A model generated the notes under the pieces. It did no database searches. It was not told the origin of the DNA and saw only the letters and a list, made by a program, of their open reading frames with translations. From NCBI GenBank assembly GCA_009918675.1, contig RGDM01000005.1, forward strand, positions 1-64,000: a DNA stretch of 64,000 nt, written 5' to 3'. The DNA is from a bacterium. Lineage in GTDB: Bacteria; Bdellovibrionota_B; Oligoflexia; Silvanigrellales; Silvanigrellaceae. This document shows positions 7,586 through 16,041 of the stretch, piece after piece. Position 1 is the first letter of the stretch, and the number at the start of each line of letters is the position of its first letter. The position numbers were made by a program, and so were the translations under genes.

Positions 7586-9823
7586 ATGTGGCAGTTGGGA
7601 CACATAGGTCTGGTGCGGGTGTGTATGGATGCGGGAACAATGACCTCAGGAGAACTGAGTCGTGAACAGGTTATTAGAGCGGGTCTGAATTATGAAAGAG
7701 TTCAGGCTCATCAAGAGCGGATTGTTGCTGCGCTGACCTCGGGAAGAGAAACAACTCTGCCGATTGTTGGAGCTTGTACGACCAGCAACGGCGCGGTCAT
7801 TCCTTGGAAAACCTTAGTTCGTTTTGCAGAAGGCGAAAGGCTCACATCTGCGCAACGGCGAGCGCGTCGAGCGGCATTCCATTATTGGTGCAGACAGCAC
7901 CTTGGAACGTTCATTCCTGCAGCTGGTGCGGCATCACGGTTCTTGGCTTCGCTGCAAAGATTTTTACAGGACGTCAATCAACAGGTCCCTGAGTTGAATG
8001 AATGCTGCCTCCGTTTTTTCAACTTGACTCAGCACATTGACCCAATTGCCAATCGCTCAAAGCGCCTCGATTCTTTGGCTCTACTATCGGCAATCCCTTT
8101 GAGCTCAGAAATTAAAGTCATTCCTCAATTGCTTGCCGACTGGGGCAACACCGAGACTTGCAAAGACTTCAGCTCACTCGCAAATGTATTAGAAATTTTC
8201 TTTACCGATGGACGCGAAATTGAACATGGACCAATGAACAATTCCTCTGGCATTGAGCATGACAATTCCACCGACGGAATGCTTGAAAGTAACCATTGGC
8301 GCATTCATTGGGATAACGAAATTTATGGCAAAAGTGTTGCGCATGATGAGACGACGAGCAAGGGCAAAGAAGTTCATTGGCTTGAAGCACTGCAAAGCCA
8401 GCCTCCAACAGAGGCTAGGAACCAAAGCAAACGACTGCGCAGGGATCTCACTGAAAAAGAACGCCTCGCACTGCGCTGCTACGCGGCCGCGTATGTGCTG
8501 ATCCATCGCTTCTCGGGCCATCCAAAGGCACTTGTGCCAACAACAGGGGAAGGAGATTCGTTCCTTTTTCTAAAACTCGTCGAACAGATTGCACTGCTTC
8601 CGAGTTCCGTAAGCGTGTATGTTGCACCCTTCCAACAGTCCACCCAATTTAAAGCCGAGATTGAATCTGGACGGCAAAAACTCATTCGCCAAGCGCAAAA
8701 TGTTTTTGATCTTGCTGGAACGCCGTTTGCGCCTGATTGGCTAAAGCCAACCAATCAACGGGCAACCGGTGATTTCACGATCCTCGAACAGGGACTGGAT
8801 TTGTGCACGTTGCGATTCAATGAAGACGGAACTGCCGTCCTTGCAGACGACGGCTCATATAGCTCAGTTGCTGCTGGACATGGAGAACTGCTCAACCTTT
8901 TCCCTGATATCGCAGCACAATGGCCAAACCTTGAGTGCTTACACATTCGTAATATCGACAACGTGGTTGGCACCCAGCAAGAACGTCAGCAAGAATTAAG
9001 CGCAGTTGCTGAAACATTCCGACTGCTCCGCGATACAATGGAATTTCTTCGTGCTGAAGTGGAAGACTTTATCCCAACTTGTCGAAGCTCAAACAACAAC
9101 GATAAATTGAAAAATCCGCAAGCGATCACAGCTCTCAAATTTCTTGCACAGCTCATACCAACCGCTGCTCAGGGGCAAATCTTTTCTGCAAGCATGGCAA
9201 GTATTTCGATGACAAATGGCCTGACAGTTGAAGACTTTCAACGCGTCCTCGGCAACCTCTACCACTGGCAGCCGCTTCCTGAAAACTTAAGCGTTTTTGC
9301 GAAATGGGATTGGCTGCAACAGCAACTTGCTCGCCCATTGAGTGTCTTTGGAGTCGTGCGCAAAGAGGTTGGCGATGTTGGTGGTGGGCCCGTTTTTGCC
9401 CAACTTCCGGACGGAACACATGTAAAAATTTGTTTGGAAATGCCCCACGCTTCTAAGGAAGATGCGCAAGAATATTTTGGCAACAAAGGGCGAGCAACGC
9501 ACTTTAACCCTGTCCTTGTTTTCTTTGAATTGAGAACGCACCAGCGAAGCCACACTCAGAACCCTCGTTCGGGCAGGATAGTTCAGCCTGGTCAGCTTTT
9601 TGACGAGCATTTTTGGCTGCTCGCGAGGAAAGAATTCAAGGGACGTAAAGTCTGTTACCATGAAACAGTTCTTTATGAATTGATTGGCAACTCGGCACGG
9701 ACAAATGTGTTGTTTGTTGAGGTTCCAAGAACGCTGTTCAGGCCTCACAAAACACTCCTTGATAGTTTAGGACAGGACCGTCGCTCGTATGGATTTGATG
9801 AAACTCTTAAAGGCGAAGAGTGA
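7586..9823 (+). CDS. Long DUF4301-family protein
   Basis: About 745 residues from the ATG at 7586, which has AAGGGAG 7 bases upstream. A GTG at 7565 is in frame but has no such site. DUF4301 landmarks are present in order: FIPAAGAASRF near residue 105, TTGEGDSFLFLKLVEQ, then ILEQGLDLCTLRF, GGYSS-like and AGHGELLNLFP, IRNIDNVVG, VGGGPVF and ATHFNPVLVF near the end. DUF4301 is thought to be related to nucleotide-sugar transferases, but its reaction is not known to me. The protein is clearly longer than the roughly 500 residues usual for the family; the extra mass is an N-terminal region and a charged insert around residues 170-290. It overlaps the next gene by 35 bases. Confidence 0.8.
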   Translation: MWQLGHIGLVRVCMDAGTMTSGELSREQVIRAGLNYERVQAHQERIVAALTSGRETTLPIVGACTTSNGAVIPWKTLVRFAEGERLTSAQRRARRAAFHYWCRQHLGTFIPAAGAASRFLASLQRFLQDVNQQVPELNECCLRFFNLTQHIDPIANRSKRLDSLALLSAIPLSSEIKVIPQLLADWGNTETCKDFSSLANVLEIFFTDGREIEHGPMNNSSGIEHDNSTDGMLESNHWRIHWDNEIYGKSVAHDETTSKGKEVHWLEALQSQPPTEARNQSKRLRRDLTEKERLALRCYAAAYVLIHRFSGHPKALVPTTGEGDSFLFLKLVEQIALLPSSVSVYVAPFQQSTQFKAEIESGRQKLIRQAQNVFDLAGTPFAPDWLKPTNQRATGDFTILEQGLDLCTLRFNEDGTAVLADDGSYSSVAAGHGELLNLFPDIAAQWPNLECLHIRNIDNVVGTQQERQQELSAVAETFRLLRDTMEFLRAEVEDFIPTCRSSNNNDKLKNPQAITALKFLAQLIPTAAQGQIFSASMASISMTNGLTVEDFQRVLGNLYHWQPLPENLSVFAKWDWLQQQLARPLSVFGVVRKEVGDVGGGPVFAQLPDGTHVKICLEMPHASKEDAQEYFGNKGRATHFNPVLVFFELRTHQRSHTQNPRSGRIVQPGQLFDEHFWLLARKEFKGRKVCYHETVLYELIGNSARTNVLFVEVPRTLFRPHKTLLDSLGQDRRSYGFDETLKGEE

Positions 9824-10340
9824 ACTCCTGCTTGCACAGAAACCTCGTGAGGTGAGTGCAGGTGAAAAAATCGTTGCTGATTTGAAAATTCAGTTCGAAG
9901 CATTTCTCAAAGACATCTCTAAGCTAGACGAGTTCAAGAATCACAATCCCCTTGAAGGTGTGAAAGCCCTTGCGGGAGAGGTTCTGCTTGAAGATGAGTA
10001 TGGCGTTCTTGGGACGAGCCCATATCTTTACTTGAGAATCCCCGGTCGCCGAGGACTTTTGTTGGAGCCTGGTGAAGACGACACCTTGATATTGTCGTCT
10101 GCCACTGAAGCTCGCCCCATCCAGAGACAGTGGAGTGGTGAGGTCTCGAGCCGAGTCGTTTTCGTGCGTATGCCAAAACCTCTTGCAAGCTTTAAAATTC
10201 TTGAGCTGGATACCGTGCGAGACATTGCCACTTCACAGACTTTTTTGGGAACTCGCTTCTTTGAAAGCCTTCTTGAACGACTGATTGTATACCTGAATGA
10301 TTCCTCCACTTTGGCACACGACAATCGTCAAATTCCTTGA
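9789..10340 (+). CDS. Uncharacterised partner of DUF4301 gene
   Basis: A 183-residue protein I do not recognise. The first half is a charged, probably coiled helix (residues 1-60) and the second half has alternating strand-like segments (YLYLRIPGRRGLLLEPGEDDTLILS, VVFVRMP) and a final helix. It has no signal peptide or membrane segment. The start overlaps the end of the DUF4301 gene by 35 bases, so the two are surely co-transcribed. A second in-frame ATG lies 9 bases further on. Confidence 0.65.
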   Translation: MDLMKLLKAKSELLLAQKPREVSAGEKIVADLKIQFEAFLKDISKLDEFKNHNPLEGVKALAGEVLLEDEYGVLGTSPYLYLRIPGRRGLLLEPGEDDTLILSSATEARPIQRQWSGEVSSRVVFVRMPKPLASFKILELDTVRDIATSQTFLGTRFFESLLERLIVYLNDSSTLAHDNRQIP

Positions 10341-10384
10341 CACTCGAAAAAGAAAAAAAACGAATGAAATAGGGAAGTCAGACC

Positions 10385-10399
10385 TGGCACGAGAGGTGC
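10385..10399 (+). promoter_or_regulatory. Sigma-54-like -24/-12 element
   Basis: TGGCAC (10385-10390), five bases, then GTGC (10396-10399) match the sigma-54 consensus TGGCAC-N5-TTGC at nine of ten fixed positions. Transcription would begin near 10411 and run through two hairpins toward the antisense side of the glutamate-cysteine ligase gene. No enhancer-binding site was identified, so this is tentative. Confidence 0.3.
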
Positions 10400-10402
10400 T
10401 TA

Positions 10403-10461
10403 GGAACGCTTGAAGTGTTCCCGAAATGGAACTCTTCTGACGAGACGAATGCGCTCGTCAG
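10403..10461 (+). other. Two intergenic hairpins
   Basis: The first hairpin is GGAACGCT-TGA-AGTGTTCC (10403-10421, 8 bp with one G-T pair). The second is CTGACGAG, nine bases, CTCGTCAG (10437-10461, perfect 8 bp). Neither is followed by a T tract, so they are not clean terminators. They lie between the convergent DUF4301-partner and glutamate-cysteine ligase genes and could belong to a small RNA. Confidence 0.4.
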
Positions 10462-10562
10462 GGTGGCTCTTCCATACGCCAACCCCTGAAAGATTCCTTT
10501 CTCTAGAGGTCAGGAGCTTACAGGGATGGTCACGCCAAGCTGTCCTACCAAACTCTCGGGGG

Positions 10563-12008
10563 TTACCTTTTCGACCCACCCCACCCAGGATGCCCCTGAG
10601 AGTTGTCCCACCTCAAGCCAGCTTTTTTCAGAGAGGCGACAAATTGGGATGAGGGATTCATCGTTGCGTGAGTCTTTACGTACGTAAGAGCGTCGACAGG
10701 CAATTTCTCAGACGGTGCAGAAATTAACCAATGCAACGCCGCAGCTTCAAGAGCAGCAACTCCAAGTACGTCACCCATCCGACGTAACGTTTCGGTTGCA
10801 AGTGTCAAGAGCTCGCGCTGAAGACTCAGATCGGAAGACGGTTTAAACTGATCCGATTTAAGCAATTTCCAAGCGTGTGCTCGGGTCGAAGAGTCGATTA
10901 ACAACCCCTTCCAGAGCATGACACCAGCCAACAAGTGCTCGAATGATTGCGCATCGAGATTTCGAATTTCAAGGAAGCCACGCAGACGTAGTTCTGGAAA
11001 AAGAGTTGCTAGATGGAGTTCCCAGTCTTGCAATGTGGGCATTATGCCTTTGTAGCCCTTGCGTAAATAATCTTCAAACGTGAGTTCTGCAAAGAGTGGC
11101 TGCTCGTCGAGAGGCAAACCACGGACGAGAAACACATTTGCTTGTCTCGCCCAATTTGCGTAGTGACACGAAACATCTGCGGCTGAGACAATCCCCTCGG
11201 GAATTCCCGAACGTGAGTGATCAGTACTCTTCCAGATTTGCTGCCGCTCGGAAGGAAACTGTGAGCGTTTGCCTTGAAAATAATGAGAATTGCGCGTGAG
11301 AAATTGCACTGCGGGGGTCAGTGCAAACGTGATGCGAACTGCATCTTCCCAATCAGAGTCGTCCCCAGGGATATCTATATTCGGTTGAACAGTCGCCGTG
11401 TGCTGCATCATGTCAACACCGCGTCCGCCTTGCTCACTCAAAAAATAGCGCCGAAGAATTTGATAACGTTCTTTGGGAACAAGCAGAGGCATTGCTGCTG
11501 GCGCAATCGGATTCGTTCCGTGACTCAGAAAAAGAACCTCGTCACCCGCAGCCTCCTCAAGTACATTCAAGCCAAAAACAACATCTTCTACGAGGGACAC
11601 CGTGTCGTGACGTGGGGCTGAGGAAAATTCAACCTGCCCGCCGGGTTCCAAACTGAAATTGGCTCCCGATGGCATCGAGAGACCAACGACAACACCGGTG
11701 GCTGGATCGACTTTGAGTTTGGAGCCTTGAACATGATCTGAAATTCGCTTGAGCAACTCGCTTGGGTGAAAAACCGAACCAGGGAGTCCGAGCGGTACGA
11801 AATTCCGCGCATCGTATGCAAACATCTCCATTTCGAGACCGACAATCGCGTGACCTTGCTGGCGGGGCGCGGGGCCTTGGTTGAATTGAGAGACCTGCGA
11901 TACGCCCGGAGCACCGCGAATCGGACGCTTCCACAGCGCGTCGCAAACCCGGTTTTGCTCTCCGGCCTGAGAACTTGCGGTCTCGGTTTTGTGTCTATTC
12001 GATGACAT
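10563..12008 (-). CDS. Glutamate-cysteine ligase (plant/EgtA-like GCS2 type)
   Basis: ATP-dependent ligase that makes gamma-glutamylcysteine, the first step of glutathione (or a related thiol). Signatures are VGLEMEMF early in the protein, PSGANFSLEPGGQVEFSSAP, HTATVQPNIDIP and the FLEIRNLDAQ-type block, all typical of the type-3/GCS2 group in plants, alpha-proteobacteria and EgtA. The start at 12008 is chosen because GGGGGAGG lies 5-6 bases upstream; the longest frame would begin 23 codons earlier without such a site. The product is then 481 residues. It lies 81 bases after exbD on the same strand, and no glutathione synthetase gene is nearby. Confidence 0.88.
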   Translation of the reverse strand: MSSNRHKTETASSQAGEQNRVCDALWKRPIRGAPGVSQVSQFNQGPAPRQQGHAIVGLEMEMFAYDARNFVPLGLPGSVFHPSELLKRISDHVQGSKLKVDPATGVVVGLSMPSGANFSLEPGGQVEFSSAPRHDTVSLVEDVVFGLNVLEEAAGDEVLFLSHGTNPIAPAAMPLLVPKERYQILRRYFLSEQGGRGVDMMQHTATVQPNIDIPGDDSDWEDAVRITFALTPAVQFLTRNSHYFQGKRSQFPSERQQIWKSTDHSRSGIPEGIVSAADVSCHYANWARQANVFLVRGLPLDEQPLFAELTFEDYLRKGYKGIMPTLQDWELHLATLFPELRLRGFLEIRNLDAQSFEHLLAGVMLWKGLLIDSSTRAHAWKLLKSDQFKPSSDLSLQRELLTLATETLRRMGDVLGVAALEAAALHWLISAPSEKLPVDALTYVKTHATMNPSSQFVASLKKAGLRWDNSQGHPGWGGSKR

Positions 12009-12089
12009 AAAGCCTCCCCCTTTCGGACGGTGGGTGTTATCGGCTGTCAACTTCAAAAAAAGAAGCAGTCCTGCCATCCCATTGTCCGC

Positions 12090-12530
12090 TCAGTCGAGAA
12101 CATAATCGGAAGATACCGATTGTCGACTGCTTTTGGGTTGAACGGCAAAATTAAGGGGCGGGAGAAGGTGAGCATCCATGACACCCACGACAAAGCTGTA
12201 AACAACTCCTTTGTCGGCGCTGATCATTGCAACGACCTTTTCACCTTTGGACTTGGCGGCTGCAGCTGTTGATTTGAGATTTTCAACCGATGATTCTTTG
12301 CCATCGAGATACAAGGTTCCATTGGTTGCGACGAGGATATTAAATGTTCGCTGAAGACTCAGCTTTTCCGCCGTTGCGGCCTGAGGGAGCTGAATTTTTA
12401 GACCCTTGTTAACAATAAATCCAGCTGTGACCATAAAAATCACAAGCAGAACCAAAACGATATCAACAAAGGGTGTCACATTTATTTGCGAGATGAGATC
12501 ATCATCATCAAGATTTAATCCGCCTGCCAT
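12090..12530 (-). CDS. exbD: ExbD/TolR-family proton-channel protein
   Basis: Inner-membrane protein of 146 residues with the ExbD/TolR N-terminus: a short cytosolic stretch with an acidic DDDD patch, [19 protein letters not shown] (one membrane segment with the proton-carrying Asp in the 'PFVD' motif), then a periplasmic domain from about residue 45. It pairs with the ExbB/TolQ gene 33 bases upstream. No TonB, TolA, TolB or Pal gene is adjacent, so which machine this motor drives is open. The FHA-AgmX/PglI protein at 57.6-59.6 kb has a TonB-like end and is one candidate. Confidence 0.9.
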   Translation of the reverse strand: MAGGLNLDDDDLISQINVTPFVDIVLVLLVIFMVTAGFIVNKGLKIQLPQAATAEKLSLQRTFNILVATNGTLYLDGKESSVENLKSTAAAAKSKGEKVVAMISADKGVVYSFVVGVMDAHLLPPLNFAVQPKSSRQSVSSDYVLD

Positions 12531-12563
12531 AGCATTCCCCTACTCGACGCAGAGCATATCGTC

Positions 12564-13196
12564 TTACACTTTGTCGGCAACGTTATAACTCAGTACGATG
12601 CGCGCAATGGTTTCGCTATTTGCCATTTTCGTTTTGACGGTACGCGACAAGACATTGAAGGCTATCACAGCGGGAATTGCAACCATCAAACCAACAGCGG
12701 TCGCAACGAGTGCTTCCGAAATTGAAGCCATGACAACTTCTGGTCCAGATGCATTATTATTTGAGAGTGCATGAAAGGCCTGAATGATTCCAATGACCGT
12801 ACCAAACAAACCAATGAATGGAGTGTTGCTTCCCAATGTGCCAAGCAGAGTTAAACCTTTGTCTAGCTTAGTTCTCGAAGCGATAATTGTCGCATTCATT
12901 GAGTTTTCCATCGCTTTGTGACCATCTTTGCCGCGCTCCAAACCCACTGCTGCAACATTCGCTTCCAACATTTGATTTCCGGCACACCAAGCCGCTGTTT
13001 TTTCTAGAGAATCACCAGAATTTAATCGCTCGGTGAGCTCTTTTGCAAATAAACCGAAGTCACCACGCATTTTGAAGAAGAAAAACGCGCGCTCGATAAT
13101 CACTGTGAAACTCAAAATGCTGCAGGCGACCAAGAGAATCATGACCCACTCCGCACCCATCAGCGCAAACTTAAGAAATTGAGCTGTAATTCCCAT
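12564..13196 (-). CDS. exbB: ExbB/TolQ/MotA-family proton-channel protein
   Basis: Inner-membrane protein of about 210 residues. The first membrane segment is at residues ~13-33 (EWVMILLVACSILSFTVII), and two more form the MotA/TolQ/ExbB domain (LGTLGSNTPFIGLFGTVIGII and AVGLMVAIPAVIAF), with the conserved GTV and AIP motifs. It forms the ion channel with ExbD. The start at 13196 is chosen over upstream ATGs because AGGGAG lies 9 bases before it and because the likely promoter would begin transcription near 13229. It follows the aldo/keto reductase gene. Confidence 0.9.
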   Translation of the reverse strand: MGITAQFLKFALMGAEWVMILLVACSILSFTVIIERAFFFFKMRGDFGLFAKELTERLNSGDSLEKTAAWCAGNQMLEANVAAVGLERGKDGHKAMENSMNATIIASRTKLDKGLTLLGTLGSNTPFIGLFGTVIGIIQAFHALSNNNASGPEVVMASISEALVATAVGLMVAIPAVIAFNVLSRTVKTKMANSETIARIVLSYNVADKV

Positions 13197-13235
13197 GCCA
13201 AAAAACTCCCTGCTCATAAATTCAAAATACAATCT

Positions 13236-13244
13236 ATTATATCA
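13236..13244 (-). promoter_or_regulatory. Extended -10 promoter for exbB-exbD
   Basis: The minus strand reads TGATATAAT (13244-13236), a perfect extended -10 element. No good -35 is seen, as is common for extended -10 promoters. Transcription would begin near 13229, 33 bases before the chosen exbB start. The TGA that opens the element is also the stop codon of the upstream aldo/keto reductase gene. Confidence 0.55.
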
Positions 13245-14492
13245 ATTTTCGGCTTTATGAAATTCGAGGTCCTGATAAATTTGCGCAATGACTTGATCTG
13301 CATTGACCAGCATTGGCAATGCTGCAGCCTGTTCAGCATCGACAACATAATTTTTTCGCCGCATTCCGCACAGCACAGAACTCAGGCCAGGCTGCCACAT
13401 GAGAGTCGACAAAACGAGCTGCGAGAGTGGCGCCTCTTCATAGCCCGGTGTGGAAATATATTCACGTGCCATGCGTTCAAGATCGTTTGATAAGCGCGAC
13501 CAATTCTGCAGGCCCTTGCGCTGTTCTTCATCGACAACTTGGTCTGCATCAACGGTTGGCCGCGTCAAACGAATGAGTCCGCCTTCATGCATTGCATTAA
13601 AGGGGCGATTGACAAGAACACCGATTCCATTATTGCGAGCGAGTGTGAGCGTGTTGTCTTGGTCGTCAGCTGATTCGACAGCAATTGGATTCACTTCGAT
13701 CCAGTTGAGCGGACACTGCACCACTTTAAATGAATTTTGGGCACTCACTCGCTTGGCGGTGTCTAGTAATCTTTGCAGCGAAACAGAGGTGGGATCGTCG
13801 GTTGTCGCACCGAGGGTATTGGAACTCACCCCATAAGCACGGATGTGTCCAGCGGCCACTGCTTGCTCGAGTGCAGCAAAGCATTTTTCAAGCTGATTAT
13901 AGAATTCTGAACGAGCCTGATCCACGGGAATATTGTTATGCTCGTAGGCTTTCAGCATGTATTCTGGATTATGAATTAATAAGACATCGAGACACTCAAT
14001 GCCCAGTCGTGCACGAGTTCTGGAGAGCTGATCAAGGATAAACTCGGGATCCAAAGAATACCAAAGATCAGAACCAAACTTGAATACGGATTCAAAAGCC
14101 TGCCCATCTCGCTCGCGCTGCTGCACAAGCTCCAAAGTGTTACCTTGTGCGTACCCCGCTTTGGAAACGAGAACAACCGCATCGCGGGTCAGATGACCTT
14201 CAGTGACGAGCTTCGCGAGCGTCTGGCCAATGAGTAGCTCGCTTTGACCATTTCCATAGTTCGCGCTGGTGTCGAGCAAGTTCACCCCACGGCGAAGGGC
14301 ATACTCGAGAGCCTCACGACAATGGGGGTGGCCCAACCCAGGCGAGAGTCCAATACGGTAAGATCCAAATCCAATTAAGCTCACAAGAGGTCCATTTTCA
14401 TAAAGCGCACGGCGTCGCTCGTGAAACACGCCCTGGCGTGGGCTGCTGCTACGCATTGTGGATTCTGCGCTTGCAAATCCGTTGAGACTCAT
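13242..14492 (-). CDS. Aldo/keto reductase
   Basis: NADPH-dependent oxidoreductase of 416 residues. The AKR barrel begins near residue 35 (VSLIGFGSYRIG). The catalytic tetrad is visible: Asp74 and Tyr79 in LLDTSANYGNGQSE, Lys111 in VLVSKAGY, and His174 in DVLLIHNPEYM. QCPLNWIE and the late NNGIGVLVNRPF block fit the family. It is longer than the usual 300-350, with a basic N-terminal extension of ~30 residues and extra loops near 190-200 and 300-335. An AAGGAAC lies 10 bases before the ATG. The substrate is not evident. Confidence 0.85.
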   Translation of the reverse strand: MSLNGFASAESTMRSSSPRQGVFHERRRALYENGPLVSLIGFGSYRIGLSPGLGHPHCREALEYALRRGVNLLDTSANYGNGQSELLIGQTLAKLVTEGHLTRDAVVLVSKAGYAQGNTLELVQQRERDGQAFESVFKFGSDLWYSLDPEFILDQLSRTRARLGIECLDVLLIHNPEYMLKAYEHNNIPVDQARSEFYNQLEKCFAALEQAVAAGHIRAYGVSSNTLGATTDDPTSVSLQRLLDTAKRVSAQNSFKVVQCPLNWIEVNPIAVESADDQDNTLTLARNNGIGVLVNRPFNAMHEGGLIRLTRPTVDADQVVDEEQRKGLQNWSRLSNDLERMAREYISTPGYEEAPLSQLVLSTLMWQPGLSSVLCGMRRKNYVVDAEQAAALPMLVNADQVIAQIYQDLEFHKAEN

Positions 14493-14532
14493 GACTTTCT
14501 AGTTCCTTCCCCTCAGACTGTAATCCGTTGGA

Positions 14533-15858
14533 TCACTGCACCCATCCACCTGGACGAAGACCATGCAACGGTGAAACCCGTGTCGCACGATACGCAGGAT
14601 AGAGCGCGCTCAAAAAACTCAAGCCCAAGGCCACCGCGATAGCGATGAAAACCAAAGGGAAATCGTATTCAACGGGAATTTTCTCGAGGAAATAAAAGGC
14701 TTTTAGGTCGCCGATATCAAATCCCGAAAAGACGCGCAGAACAACGAGGCCTAGAGCAACGCCGACAATAGACCCCAGTAAGCCGAGAGTCACGCCCTGA
14801 GCGACGAAAATCTTTACGATAAAGGCGCGGGTTGCCCCAGTGCTGCGCAAAACAGAGATTTGTTTCGACCGGTCAAGTACACTCAGGCTCAGCGTCACGA
14901 TGATGTTAAAAGCAGCAACCAAGGCAATAATCAACACGATCAGCTTAATGGCCAGACCGTCGCGGTCGATCTGTTGAAATAAGCTTCGATCGATTTCCTG
15001 CCAGGCCTGGACTGTGTAGGGCATCGAACGGCGCAGCGATTGCGCCAACGGCAAGGCCTGCGAAGGCTCCCTGACCCTAATTTCCAGGCCCGTGGCCCAG
15101 CCAGGAATTCCAAACAGTGTTACCCCGTCCGCGAAATTCAAAAAAGCAATGCGATCGTCGTATTGCGCAAGACCGACAGACATCACTCCTGCGATTTTAA
15201 ATTCTTGATAGCGGGAACTCGAACTATTCTCGGGTTGGTTCGAACTCGTTATCAGCGTCACAACATCGCCCACTTTAGCATTTAATCTGAGCAATAATCC
15301 TTTCCCAACAACAATGGGAGGAAGCGGACGAGCTTCGTTTGCTTGAGCAATAGGATCAGGTGTGGAGGGTTGCTCAACATCTGAGCCGACGGATTCATCT
15401 TCAGGTTGCAAACCTGGTGTTCCCAAAGCAGACAACGCTTGCACAGGCTGCACGAATCGCTTCAAATCGGGTGCGCTTGAAGAGTCAGCTCCTTCAATTC
15501 CACGAATCACTGCCGTGGCCGTCTGGGGCCCAAAACTTAACAGGGCTTCGGAGTATTGGAATAGAGTTGCCCTCTCAATCCACTGTGAATGACTTTCGCG
15601 CAGCCGCAAAGCAACATCTCTTGCTTCAGGAATTCCCTTGGGAATGGAATAGACAACGACGTTCGGGTTGGCCGCCAAAAGAATACTTTTGAGTTCATTT
15701 TCGAACGAATTGAAGACCGTAACGACAACTAAAAAGGCAGCAACACCAAGTGCCACACCAATAACCGACACTGCCGCTGAGAAGGACGGCAATTTAGAAT
15801 TCTTTCGCCGCATGAACTGCAACGCGATGCGAAAGGTGAGAAAGGTTCGTGCAAACAT
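14533..15858 (-). CDS. LolC/LolE-type lipoprotein-release ABC permease
   Basis: Inner-membrane protein of 441 residues with the LolC/E plan: N-terminal RIALQFMRRK, a first membrane segment at ~27-50 (AAVSVIGVALGVAAFLVVVTVF), a large periplasmic MacB-core domain (~50-290), and three C-terminal segments of the FtsX domain (IVLIIALVAAFNIIVTL, VTLGLLGSIVGVALGLVVL, VFIAIAVALGLSFLSALYPAYRA) ending with RV.PLHGLRPG. The family extracts lipoproteins from the inner membrane for LolA. The ATPase is not next to it; the LolD-like ATPase at 19.2 kb has its own permease. It is divergent from clpB. Many lipoproteins in this window would be substrates. Confidence 0.85.
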   Translation of the reverse strand: MFARTFLTFRIALQFMRRKNSKLPSFSAAVSVIGVALGVAAFLVVVTVFNSFENELKSILLAANPNVVVYSIPKGIPEARDVALRLRESHSQWIERATLFQYSEALLSFGPQTATAVIRGIEGADSSSAPDLKRFVQPVQALSALGTPGLQPEDESVGSDVEQPSTPDPIAQANEARPLPPIVVGKGLLLRLNAKVGDVVTLITSSNQPENSSSSRYQEFKIAGVMSVGLAQYDDRIAFLNFADGVTLFGIPGWATGLEIRVREPSQALPLAQSLRRSMPYTVQAWQEIDRSLFQQIDRDGLAIKLIVLIIALVAAFNIIVTLSLSVLDRSKQISVLRSTGATRAFIVKIFVAQGVTLGLLGSIVGVALGLVVLRVFSGFDIGDLKAFYFLEKIPVEYDFPLVFIAIAVALGLSFLSALYPAYRATRVSPLHGLRPGGWVQ

Positions 15859-16041
15859 TCCGGCAAAAGCTCCGCAAGGGTCCGGGAACAGTACCCCAAT
15901 TCGCTTGTTATTGTCACCCTCTCATGCTTCACTTTCACAGACCAAGCGACGAGCAGAAGCACCCCTTGACAGCCTTCGGAACGGATCCAGATTGAAGGAA
16001 CAGGAGAGCTTGTCCGATTCATTTCCGGAGGGAGACTCATC

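Noticed and set aside
10410-10652. 80-codon plus-strand frame after the DUF4301 partner
   Set aside because: It lacks an SD, overlaps the glutamate-cysteine ligase end, and its basic Pro/Arg/Ser composition looks random; the hairpins suggest RNA structure instead.
15966-15994. TTGACA before clpB as a heat-shock or housekeeping promoter
   Set aside because: The -35 is exact, but the -10 at 17 bases matches only three of six positions and no CCCCAT heat-shock element follows, so I did not list it.
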